Of a stretch of DNA of 51,321 nucleotides, positions 30,270 through 38,575 are shown in pieces. The notes under the pieces were generated by a model. The model ran no database searches and was not told where the DNA came from. It was given only the letters and a program-made list of their open reading frames with translations. Position numbers and translations under genes: made by a program. Source of the stretch: Myxococcaceae bacterium (lineage in GTDB: Bacteria > Myxococcota_A > Polyangia > Polyangiales > Ga0077539); the NCBI GenBank assembly GCA_004297725.1, contig SCUS01000028.1, forward strand, positions 1 through 51,321, written 5' to 3'. Each line of letters starts with the position of its first letter. The stretch's first letter is position 1.

Positions 30270-31194
30270 GCTGGTGGTCGAGACCCAGGGGCTCGGGCGC
30301 ACCTTCGGCTCGCTCGTGGCGGTGAGGGACGTGTCGCTCTCGGTGCGTCGCGGGGAGATCTTCGGCATCCTGGGGCCCAACGGCGCGGGCAAGTCGACCA
30401 CCATCCGGATGCTCTGCGGGCTGCTCACCCCGAGCAGCGGGCGAGGCGCCGTGGCGGGCTTCGACATCGCCACCGAGCCCGAGAGGATCAAGACCCGCAT
30501 CGGGTACATGACCCAGCGCTTCTCGCTCTACGAAGACCTCACCGTGCGGGAGAACCTGCTCTTCTACGCGGGGCTCTACGGCCTCTCCGGCGCCCGTCGC
30601 CGGGAGCGCGTGGCGGAGGTGATCGCCCGCAACGGCCTCGTCGACCGCAGCGACCAGCTCGCCGGCACCCTCTCCGGGGGATGGAAGCAGCGCGTGGCGC
30701 TCGCCTGCGCGATGCTTCACGAGCCTCCGCTGGTCTTCCTCGACGAGCCCACCGCGGGCGTCGACCCGGTGAGCCGGAGGGCGTTCTGGGAGGAGATCCA
30801 CCGCATCGCGAGCGACGGCACCACGGTCATCGTGACCACCCACTACATGGACGAGGCCGAGCGCTGCCACCGCCTCGCCTTCATCTTCCGGGGCGCGGTG
30901 CTCGACGTCGGCACCCCCGCGGAGATCATGGATCGCCGCGGGTTGCGCGTGGCCGAGGTGGAGTGCCGTGAGCGCGCGGTGCTCGACTCGCTGCGCGCCG
31001 ACGCCCGGGTGGAGGAGGTCGCCCCCTTCGGGTCGCGGCTGCGCGTGACCACCCGCCGGGAGCACGACCCGGCGGCGCTGGTGAGGGCGGCGATGGACGC
31101 GGCGGGGCTGCGCGGCGACGACCCCCTGGAGGTGCGCGCCAACCTGGAGGACGCCTTCGTCTCCATGGTGCGAGACGACGCGAGGCGCGCGTGA
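30259..31194 (+). CDS. ABC transporter ATP-binding protein (YbhF-like)
   Basis: A 311-aa cytoplasmic ATPase starting at ATG 30259. Walker A GPNGAGKST is at residues 39-47. The Q-loop region is YMTQRFSLYEDLT, and the signature is LSGGWKQR, with Trp where Gln is usual (LSGGQ). Walker B is LVFLDEPTAGVDP, and the H-loop is TTHYMDE. It is a single-domain subunit, unlike E. coli YbhF, which has two. It drives the permease encoded next, with which it overlaps by 4 bp (GTGA). Substrates of this type are drugs such as cephalosporins in E. coli; here the substrate is unknown. Confidence 0.92.
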   Translation: MAAELVVETQGLGRTFGSLVAVRDVSLSVRRGEIFGILGPNGAGKSTTIRMLCGLLTPSSGRGAVAGFDIATEPERIKTRIGYMTQRFSLYEDLTVRENLLFYAGLYGLSGARRRERVAEVIARNGLVDRSDQLAGTLSGGWKQRVALACAMLHEPPLVFLDEPTAGVDPVSRRAFWEEIHRIASDGTTVIVTTHYMDEAERCHRLAFIFRGAVLDVGTPAEIMDRRGLRVAEVECRERAVLDSLRADARVEEVAPFGSRLRVTTRREHDPAALVRAAMDAAGLRGDDPLEVRANLEDAFVSMVRDDARRA

Positions 31195-32300
31195 CACGCC
31201 TGCTCTCCATCGCCTGGAAGGAGCTGCTCCAGCTCCGGCGAGACCGGCTCACGCTGGCGATGATGGTGATGCTGCCGATCCTGCAGATCACGCTCTTCGG
31301 CTGGGCGATCGACACCGACGTGAGGCACATCCCGACGACGGTGCTCGACCAGGACCGCACCGCCGCCTCGCGAGAGCTCGCCCGCGCCCTCGAGGCCACC
31401 GGGAGCTGCGACCTGGTGGGCAACGTGCGCGACCCGGCCGAGCTCTCCGCCGCGCTGCGCTCGGGGCGCGCGAAGGTGGGGCTGGTGATCCCTCCGCGCT
31501 ACGCCGAGCGGCTCTCGCTGGGGCACGCGGCCACGGTGCAGCTCGTGGTCGACGGCTCCGATCCGCAGTCCGTGGCGAGCGCCACCAGCGCCGCGGGGGG
31601 GCTCATCGCGCAGCGGGCGGTGGCCATGATGCTGGCCCGCACCGGGGCGCGCGAGGCGCCCATCTCGCTGGAGTCGACCACCTGGTACAACCCCGACCTG
31701 CGCACGGCGGTGAACGTGGTGCCGGGCCTGGTCGGGGTGATCCTGACGATGACCATGGTGATGCTCACCGCGATGGCCATCGCCAGGGAGCGGGAGCGAG
31801 GCACCCTGGAGCAGCTGGTGGTCTCGCCCATCCGCCGCTGGGAGCTGGTGGTGGGGAAGATCCTGCCCTTCGTGGCCATCGGCTACGTGCAGATGACCCT
31901 GGTGCTCATCGCGGGCCGGGTGATCTTCGACGTCCCGGTGGTGGGCTCTCTGCCGCTGCTCTACGCGCTGGCCTTCGGCTTCATCGCGGCCAACCTCGCG
32001 CTGGGTCTCTTCTTCTCGACGCTCGCGAAGACCCAGCAGCAGGCCATGCAGATGTCCTTCTTCTTCATCCTCCCCAACATCCTGCTGAGCGGGTTCATGT
32101 TCCCTCGCGAGGGGATGCCCAAGCCCGCGCAGTGGCTCTCGGAGATCCTGCCGCTCACGCACTTCCTCAAGATCATCCGAGGCATCGCCCTGCGCGGCGC
32201 GGGCTTCGACGACCTCCGCGGCGAGCTGCTCCGGCTGGCGGTGATCCTCGCGGCGCTGGTCACGCTCAGCTCGCTGCGCTTCCGCAAGAACCTCGCGTGA
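31191..32300 (+). CDS. ABC-2 type permease (YbhS/YbhR-like)
   Basis: A 369-aa inner-membrane subunit. The N-terminal helix (residues 20-40, MMVMLPILQITLFGWAIDTD) is followed by a periplasmic domain of about 130 residues (VRHIPTTVLDQDR, then VQLVVDGSDP). Five C-terminal helices follow, with the family motif RERERGTLEQLVVSPIRRWELV near residues 200-220. NILLSGFMFPREGMP lies near residue 300, before a long amphipathic stretch LPLTHFLKIIRGI. The GTG start overlaps the ATPase gene. Only one permease is present, so it should work as a homodimer. Confidence 0.92.
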   Translation: MTRLLSIAWKELLQLRRDRLTLAMMVMLPILQITLFGWAIDTDVRHIPTTVLDQDRTAASRELARALEATGSCDLVGNVRDPAELSAALRSGRAKVGLVIPPRYAERLSLGHAATVQLVVDGSDPQSVASATSAAGGLIAQRAVAMMLARTGAREAPISLESTTWYNPDLRTAVNVVPGLVGVILTMTMVMLTAMAIARERERGTLEQLVVSPIRRWELVVGKILPFVAIGYVQMTLVLIAGRVIFDVPVVGSLPLLYALAFGFIAANLALGLFFSTLAKTQQQAMQMSFFFILPNILLSGFMFPREGMPKPAQWLSEILPLTHFLKIIRGIALRGAGFDDLRGELLRLAVILAALVTLSSLRFRKNLA

Positions 32301-32325
32301 GACGGAAAGGCACCCGAAACCCCCG

Positions 32326-33030
32326 ATGGCCCGCCCTCGCAGTGACATCTCGCAGCGCATCGTGACCGCCGCGGCCGAGCGCTTCCTCCACGACGGCGTG
32401 GACGGGGCCTCGCTGCGACAGATCGCCGTCGCCGCGGGCACCAACCTCGGCATGGTCTACTACTACTTCCCGACCAAGGACGACCTCTTCCTCGCGGTGG
32501 TCGAGCGGCACTACGCGCCGCTCTCTCAGGCGATCATCGAGGCCGTCGCGGCGGGGCCCTCCTTCGACGAGCGGGTGCGGGCGCTCTACGACCGCTTCGG
32601 GGCGATGAGCGAGGAGGAGTTCGTGGTGCTGCGGCTGATGCTGCGAGAGGCGCTGGTCTCCTCCGAGCGCCTCAACCGGGTCTTCGAGCGGATGATGCAC
32701 GGCCACACCCCGGCGATGCTGGAGCTGCTCTCCGAGGGCATCGCCACCGGGCGCGTGGCCGGGGACCTTCACCCGGTCGCGGCGCTGGTGACCATGGCCG
32801 TGCTGGCGGTGGCTCCGCAGGTGATGGTGCGAAGGGTCGCGGCGAGCGTGAAGGCGGTCGAGCTCCCCACTGCCTCGGAGCTGGCGAGGCACCTCTCGAC
32901 GGTCGCGCTCCGGGGCATCGGGCCGGCGGTCACCTCAGCGGCGCCTGCGGAGGGTTCTCCAGCGCCACCGGAGGCGTCACCGCCCACAGCGTCGGGTCGT
33001 CGGTCCGCAGCCAGGCGCCGCCCGCGCTGA
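32326..33030 (+). CDS. TetR-family transcriptional regulator (CecR-like)
   Basis: A 234-aa regulator. The N-terminal helix-turn-helix is at about residues 8-50 (IVTAAAERFLHDGVDGASLR, then GTNLGMVYYYFPTKDDLF), typical of TetR proteins. The ligand domain follows (VRALYDRFGAMSEEEFVVLR). It lies 25 bp after the permease in the same operon and should repress it. In E. coli the related cecR gene sits at the head of the equivalent operon. The last 30 residues are Pro/Ala/Arg-rich, and their DNA overlaps the end of the convergent alpha-2-macroglobulin gene by 101 bp. Confidence 0.92.
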   Translation: MARPRSDISQRIVTAAAERFLHDGVDGASLRQIAVAAGTNLGMVYYYFPTKDDLFLAVVERHYAPLSQAIIEAVAAGPSFDERVRALYDRFGAMSEEEFVVLRLMLREALVSSERLNRVFERMMHGHTPAMLELLSEGIATGRVAGDLHPVAALVTMAVLAVAPQVMVRRVAASVKAVELPTASELARHLSTVALRGIGPAVTSAAPAEGSPAPPEASPPTASGRRSAARRRPR

Positions 33031-36000
33031 AGCGACCCGCCGCGCTCACCACCAGCGGCAGCGTCAGCGAGTGGGTGCCCGCGCCCAGGCGATCGAGCCG
33101 CAGCAGCAGCGAAGCCTCCCGCCGCTCGATGATCGGACGCAGCGCCCTCGGGCTTCGGTCGAGCGCGCTCCACCAGCCGATGTCCCGCTCCGTCGCCCGC
33201 ACCCTGACGCGGCTCCCCGAGGGCCTCGCCACCTCCACCCCGGAGGGCAGCGGCACCACCAGCTCCACGCCCGTCGCCTCGCGAGGAAGCGTCCAGCGCA
33301 GCGTCAGCGTCGGTCCCTCCGTCGTCGTCCCGAGGAGCCGCTCCAGCGAGACCGTCCCGGTGGGCGCTCCCACCGGGGCCAGCGAGAGCGACCCCCTCAC
33401 ATGCACCCTCGCCAGTCGCCCCGGCGCCGCCGCGTAGGACACCCGCAGCGTCCCCGCCTCGCGCACCCGCACCCTCGCCGGGTGCTCCCGATCGCCCCGC
33501 GCCACCTCGCGGCCGCCGAGGGACACCGTGAAGCCCGATCCCTGAGCCGTGGGGAGGGCCCTCGTCAGCAGGGCCAGCACGTCCGCCTCGGAGCTTCCCC
33601 ACCACCACGCCGTGCTCGGCGCCGGGCGCGCCGAGAGCCAGCTCCATACCCGGTCGAGTAAAGCCGCGGTCGCCGGGTCGCCCGCAGGCAGCGCCGCGGC
33701 CGCGCGGGCGACCTCCGCCCTCCCTCCCTCCCTCGCAAAACACAGGAACCACGCCACCCCCCGGCACTCCGCCTCGCCCCGCCCGTCGAGGGCCGCGCCA
33801 AGCGTGCTGTGCAGCCGCTCCGCCCAGCGCCTCGCCGTCGTCGGAGCCACCCTCCGGGCGGCCACGTAGGCGCCCCTCACCGCGTCGAGCGGGAGCGCCG
33901 CCTCGGCCTCCATCCTCGCCAGCACCGCCCTCGCGAGCACCGCGTCCGAGGGAACCCCGCTCCCGGCCAGGGCCTCGACGAGGCGTCCCCCCTCGGCGCC
34001 CCGGGCGACGGCCGCCCGCTCCCTCACGAAGGCCCACGCGTCCTGCCACTCGCTCCCTCGCGAGGCGCTCCCCAGCGCGCTCAGCATCGTCGCGGTGACG
34101 TGGCCGCTCGACCCGCTGCCTCGCCACCAGCCGAGCGCTCCGTCGAGGCCTCGGAGCGCCGCGAGCTGCGCCGCCATCGAGGCGATCGCTCCGTCGAGGC
34201 GAGCGATCCGCTCCGCCCTGCCGTCCAGCGGGAGGGACTCCGCCGCGACCCGGAGCGTGCGCATCGCCGCGAGGCGCTCCACCACGATGGAGGGCGCCGT
34301 CCAGCGAGGTCCGCCCAGGGACTCCAGCACCTCGTCGGCGAGCGCCCCGAGCCGGGGAGCCCCGTCGATCACCAGCTCGGCCTCCTGGGAGAGCGCGGGG
34401 ATCGGGACGTCCACGTCCGTCGCCCTCCCGTCCACGGTGAAGTGAAGGGACATCGGGACCACCGCGTCGTCGGGGCGCACGGCGATGCCCACGCGCACCG
34501 CGTCCTGCGCGGCGCCCGAGCGCACCCTCGCCACCAGCGTGGCCCTGCCGCTACGAGAGGCGAGCACCGAGAAGGCCGCGCTGCCCTCGCCGCGCGCATC
34601 GAGGGTCACCGCGTTCGGGGCGCCCTCGACGGTCACCCCGTCGCCCTGGAGGACCACCTCCACCCGCTGCCCCGCCAGGGTGGGCGAGTGCACCGACAGC
34701 GAGGCGCTCGCCCGATCGCCCGGTCGCAGCGCGGTCGGCGCCTCCATCGAGGCGGAGAGTGGACGGTTGGTGGAGACCACCGTGAAGGCCCGGTCGCCGC
34801 GTCCGTGGGCGTCGATGGCGAGCGCCTGCAGGCGCCAGCGCCCGGGGTGAGGAGGCAGCGGGACGTCCACGTCGAGCCGCCCGTCGGGGCCGAGGGCCCT
34901 CGCTCCCACGAAGAAGAGGTCGCCCTCCAGGCGCTGCTCGCGGACGCCGCGCACGCCTCCTCCGCCGCTGCCGTAGCCCGAGCCGGAGCCCGAGCCGTAG
35001 AGGCCGCGGCCGGGGGGAGCGGGAGGGCCCGCCTCGCAGCCGAAGCGGAGCACGCTGCCGGAGACCCAGGCGTGGGTGTCGGTGTGGCTCGCGACGCGGG
35101 CGGCGAGGAGGTCCCACGGGACGTCGCGCACATCGAGGGAGACCGCGCCCAGGGAGCGGGAGCGCGCCTCGCAGACCGTGGCGCCGGAGAGGCCCGCCGC
35201 GCGAGCCAGGGCCGAGGCGACGGCGCCGAACATACCCCGGCTGGTAAAGCTCACCAGCGAGCCGCCGGAGTTCCAGGCGTCGTAGCGGGTGAGCTCGGGC
35301 AGGGCCTGGGCGTTCCAGAGGGCCTGAGGGTCGAGGTGGCGGCCCTCGTCGGCGCCCCACGCGCGGGGGCGGGAGCTGTCTGCGCCGCTCGCCGGGCGCC
35401 CCGGGACGGAGAGCATCGCGTCGACGGGGGGATAGGTCTCGGGAGCGAGGTCCCAGTAGCCCTCGTCGGCCAGCCAGAGGCTCACCACGGCGTCGCGGGG
35501 CGCTCCCTCGGGGCCTCTCGCGGCGATGGTCGCGTGCATCGTGGCGCCCTCGGCGTAGGACCTCGCGTCGCTGCTCACCCGCAGCGAGAGCGGCGCGGCG
35601 GACGAGACACCCACCACCGCGGTCGCGGTCTCCACGGCCCCGCCCGAGAGGTGCGTGGCCACCACCGAGGCGCCTCCGTGGGCGTCCGGGGCTAAGCCCA
35701 GCGACGCGCTCCACCAGGCGCTCGCCCCCCTCGGCGGCCCCGACGGAACCCACGCGCTCGACCACACGCCCGACTGCTCCAGCGTCACCCAGGTCGCGCC
35801 CGACGCCGGTCGGGTGAGGTCCACCGGGAGCGTCTCCCCCGCCACCACCGCGGCGCGCGTCGGCCTCACCGACAGGGCGCCTCGGGCCCCCAGGCTCGGC
35901 GGGCGCTCGCGCTCCCACACCACCGTCCCGGCTTCGACGGCGGTGCCCCGCTCGGAGGCCGCGAGCACCCACCACGGGCCCGCTCCCGGCAGCCGTAGCG

Positions 36001-37615
36001 CCGCCCGGGTGTCGCCCTCCGTGGCCGTCTCCACGCGGCCGCTCCAGCGCACGGGCCCCACCGCGCGGTTGCCGTCGCTGCCGTAGACCCGCAGCGACAG
36101 GGGCTCCCTCAACCGCTCTCCGCCGAGGTTCTCCGCGCGCACCCAGAGCGACGCGGCTCCATCGGTCGCAGCCGCCTCGCGGGCCACCTCGACGTGCAGC
36201 AGCACCGGGCTCCGGCCGGTCCAGAGCTCCGTCTGCGCCATGGTCCTCCCGAGCGAGGCGCGCACCACCTCGCGGCGCGCGGCGTCCTCCACGCTCCCCA
36301 CGGCGAAGGTCACCTCCGCCGCGTGGTCGGGACTGACGGTGGCCGACTGTCGCTGCCCCATGAACTCGAAGCTCACCGTGGCCGCGGTGGGCCACCGCCC
36401 CTCGTCGTCGCTCGCGCGCACCCTCACGGTCTCTCCCGCCGCGGCGAAGCCCCGGTCGGCGCTCACCACCAGCGCCCTCGCCGGGAGCGCCCTCGGGTCG
36501 ATCACGATGGTGCGCACGTGCGATCGCCCTCGCACCAGCGCCCGGAGCTCGGTGGTGGCGACGGTGAGCTCGGTGACGAAGTTGCCGTCCGCGTCGGTGA
36601 GCACGGTCGTGCCCGGCGTGGGGGCCGGGGCGTCGTGGTCCTGGATGGTGACCGACTCCCGGGCGAGGGGGACGTCGCGGCCGTTGTGGCAGCCGCGGGC
36701 GTGGCCTCGCAGGTGGAGCGTCTCCCCGCGGCGAAAGGCCGGACGCCCCGGGTCGAGGTAGACCCGCACGTCGCACGCATCGAGCCGGGAGTGCGAGGCG
36801 TCGGCCCAGGCCCAGGCGTCGCCGCGGTGGGCCACGAAGCGCCGGGTGGGGGCGTCCGAGGCGGGCATCCGCAGCTCGCCGCGGGCGTCGGTGAGGGCGC
36901 GCTCCCGGCCGTCGCCCGAGGGCGCGTCGGCGCTCACCTCGACGCCCGCGACGGGCGCTCCCTCGGAGGTGGCGGCGACGGCGGTGTCGTGGCGGTCGCC
37001 CCGTCGCACCAGCAGCGTGAGGTCGCTCACGCTCACCAGCGCGCTCGCCGCGTAGGGCCCGGCGTGCACCCTCGCGAGGTACAGCCCCTCGGGCAGCGCA
37101 CCGAGGGAGACCCTCTCGTCGGCCCAGCGTCCGGCGTGCACCCATCGGGTCTCGACGCTCCCCTCGTCGCTCTCGCTGGAGTCGTAGGCGGCGCTCTCGT
37201 CGCCGCCCGTGCGACGGGCCGCGACCGGGCGGGCGAGGGTCACGCTCTCGTCGCGCACCAGCTCCAGCGCGCCCTCTCGTCGAGGCAGCGGACCACTCGC
37301 CCGCAGCAGCGCCTCGCAGGCCCTCCCTGCGGCCTCTCCGGCGATGGCGAGGCCGTCCGGGGCGAGCGCTCGTCGGGCCCAGGGCTCCGGGTCTCGCAGC
37401 CGGAAGAGGGCGACGCGCAGGTTCCCTCCGCCGCGGAGCTGCACCCTCAGCGAGGCGGGGCTCCCAGGGACGAAGCGACGCTCGGCATCGACCAGGAGGA
37501 AGGGGCGCTCGGGGCGAGCGAAGGGGAGGGAGAGGTCGGTGGGCCCCCACGCGATCACGGGGGGGCTGAGGGTGGCGACGAGGAAGGCGACGGTAAGGGG
37601 GCGACGGGTCTTCAC
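32930..37615 (-). CDS. Alpha-2-macroglobulin (YfaS-like) protein with STN-like insert
   Basis: A 1561-aa envelope protein. GTG 37615 overlaps the YfaP-like stop (GTGA) and yields a signal peptide (VKTRRPLTVAFLVATLSPPV). The N-terminal 750 residues are macroglobulin-like beta domains (RPAFRRGETLHLRGHARG, then DDEGRWPTAATVSFEFMGQ). Around residues 790-860 sits an STN/secretin-short-domain-like stretch (GAVSLDVRDVPWDLLAARV). The A2M-family core begins near 900 (GRWRLQALAIDAHGRGDR), followed by the alpha-helical toroid at about 1050-1350. The thioester CxEQ motif is absent, as in YfaS and other bacterial periplasmic forms. A2Ms trap proteases; here the role is inferred. The signal peptide lacks a lipobox. 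Confidence 0.85.
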   Translation of the reverse strand: MKTRRPLTVAFLVATLSPPVIAWGPTDLSLPFARPERPFLLVDAERRFVPGSPASLRVQLRGGGNLRVALFRLRDPEPWARRALAPDGLAIAGEAAGRACEALLRASGPLPRREGALELVRDESVTLARPVAARRTGGDESAAYDSSESDEGSVETRWVHAGRWADERVSLGALPEGLYLARVHAGPYAASALVSVSDLTLLVRRGDRHDTAVAATSEGAPVAGVEVSADAPSGDGRERALTDARGELRMPASDAPTRRFVAHRGDAWAWADASHSRLDACDVRVYLDPGRPAFRRGETLHLRGHARGCHNGRDVPLARESVTIQDHDAPAPTPGTTVLTDADGNFVTELTVATTELRALVRGRSHVRTIVIDPRALPARALVVSADRGFAAAGETVRVRASDDEGRWPTAATVSFEFMGQRQSATVSPDHAAEVTFAVGSVEDAARREVVRASLGRTMAQTELWTGRSPVLLHVEVAREAAATDGAASLWVRAENLGGERLREPLSLRVYGSDGNRAVGPVRWSGRVETATEGDTRAALRLPGAGPWWVLAASERGTAVEAGTVVWERERPPSLGARGALSVRPTRAAVVAGETLPVDLTRPASGATWVTLEQSGVWSSAWVPSGPPRGASAWWSASLGLAPDAHGGASVVATHLSGGAVETATAVVGVSSAAPLSLRVSSDARSYAEGATMHATIAARGPEGAPRDAVVSLWLADEGYWDLAPETYPPVDAMLSVPGRPASGADSSRPRAWGADEGRHLDPQALWNAQALPELTRYDAWNSGGSLVSFTSRGMFGAVASALARAAGLSGATVCEARSRSLGAVSLDVRDVPWDLLAARVASHTDTHAWVSGSVLRFGCEAGPPAPPGRGLYGSGSGSGYGSGGGGVRGVREQRLEGDLFFVGARALGPDGRLDVDVPLPPHPGRWRLQALAIDAHGRGDRAFTVVSTNRPLSASMEAPTALRPGDRASASLSVHSPTLAGQRVEVVLQGDGVTVEGAPNAVTLDARGEGSAAFSVLASRSGRATLVARVRSGAAQDAVRVGIAVRPDDAVVPMSLHFTVDGRATDVDVPIPALSQEAELVIDGAPRLGALADEVLESLGGPRWTAPSIVVERLAAMRTLRVAAESLPLDGRAERIARLDGAIASMAAQLAALRGLDGALGWWRGSGSSGHVTATMLSALGSASRGSEWQDAWAFVRERAAVARGAEGGRLVEALAGSGVPSDAVLARAVLARMEAEAALPLDAVRGAYVAARRVAPTTARRWAERLHSTLGAALDGRGEAECRGVAWFLCFAREGGRAEVARAAAALPAGDPATAALLDRVWSWLSARPAPSTAWWWGSSEADVLALLTRALPTAQGSGFTVSLGGREVARGDREHPARVRVREAGTLRVSYAAAPGRLARVHVRGSLSLAPVGAPTGTVSLERLLGTTTEGPTLTLRWTLPREATGVELVVPLPSGVEVARPSGSRVRVRATERDIGWWSALDRSPRALRPIIERREASLLLRLDRLGAGTHSLTLPLVVSAAGRFSAGGAWLRTDDPTLWAVTPPVALENPPQAPLR

Positions 37616-38532
37616 GGGAGGGTCCTCCGCGCGTCGAGGAGCATGGCGCTGGTGACCTCGATCTCGCCGAGGGTCTGGAGCTGACCGCTGCGCTGGGCGG
37701 TGAGGTCGAAGCGCCAGCGGCGCTCCCTCGGGGTGTTGGCGAAGAGCAGCACCTCGGCGTGGAGGGGGGTCTGCGCCCCGGAGGGAAGGCCCCAGGCGTC
37801 GAGGCGGGCGGTGACCCCGGCGCGCTCGGCGGAGAGGGCGGCGGCGTCGGAGGGAGGCGGCGTGGCGCGGAGGCGGGCGTCGATGGCGTGGAGTCGCTCG
37901 AGGGCCTCCTCGAAGGCGGAGTCGTCGCGGTCGCCCCGGCGCGCTCCGTCGGACCAGTAGTGGACCTTCACCCGGTAGCGCCCCGCGGAGGCGCTGGCGC
38001 GGAGGTAGGCCTGGGAGCCGAAGCCGATGGCGTCGGAGGAGAAGTCGAGGAGGCGACCGCCGGGGGTGCTCTCGCGGTGGTCCCATTTGACGGTCTCTCC
38101 GTCGGGCTCTCGCACCCAGAGGTCGATGATCTCCCCGCGGGCGGACCAGCCCAGGAGCACCACCAGGTCGACCGGGTCGCCGTCGACGTGGAAGGTCACC
38201 GAGTCGCGAGCGACCGTGTCCCCGCGGCGCACGCCCACCCCGACGCGGTTGGTGCCGGGGAGCACCACCACGGTCTGCTCCACGCGCCCGTCCCGCACCG
38301 GAACCTCATAGGACATCCCATGCACGGTGATGGTCGCGGTGAGCACCGATGGGTCGGAGACCGCGGCCACCAGCCGGGCGGTGTCCTGGGCCCGGAGCAC
38401 CCCTCCGCCGGGCTCCTCGATGCGCACCGAGAGGGGCGCCGCGGTCTGCGCCCTCCCCAGCCGCGGAAGGGCCATCGAGGCGAGGCCGAGCACGAAGGGC
38501 CGGCGACCGAGGAGCGTGTGGGGAGGAGCCAT
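37612..38532 (-). CDS. DUF2135 (YfaP-like) exported protein
   Basis: A 306-aa protein with a Tat-like signal peptide (GRRPFVLGLASMALPRLG, then AQ). Its first half is beta-rich (VRIEEPGGGVLRAQDTARL, then TVHGMSYEVPVRDGRVEQ). The central DUF2135 signature is WSARGEIIDLWVREPDGE, then KWDHRESTPGGRLL, then AGRYRVKVHYWSDGAR. In E. coli yfaP lies beside yfaS (alpha-2-macroglobulin-like), the same pairing as here, with 4 bp overlap. The C-terminal helical region (residues 195-260) contains EEALERLHAIDARLRA. ATG 38532 has the only clear signal and a GGAG-poor leader; 43 bp separate it from the giant gene upstream. Confidence 0.85.
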   Translation of the reverse strand: MAPPHTLLGRRPFVLGLASMALPRLGRAQTAAPLSVRIEEPGGGVLRAQDTARLVAAVSDPSVLTATITVHGMSYEVPVRDGRVEQTVVVLPGTNRVGVGVRRGDTVARDSVTFHVDGDPVDLVVLLGWSARGEIIDLWVREPDGETVKWDHRESTPGGRLLDFSSDAIGFGSQAYLRASASAGRYRVKVHYWSDGARRGDRDDSAFEEALERLHAIDARLRATPPPSDAAALSAERAGVTARLDAWGLPSGAQTPLHAEVLLFANTPRERRWRFDLTAQRSGQLQTLGEIEVTSAMLLDARRTLP

Positions 38533-38575
38533 CGGTGGGGGATGACACCACGGCTCGGGGGAAGTTCTGTGCGCT

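Noticed and set aside
32930..37615. Thioester (CxEQ) in the alpha-2-macroglobulin protein
   Set aside because: I looked for Cys-x-Glu-Gln through the helical toroid region and found none, so covalent trapping is not supported.
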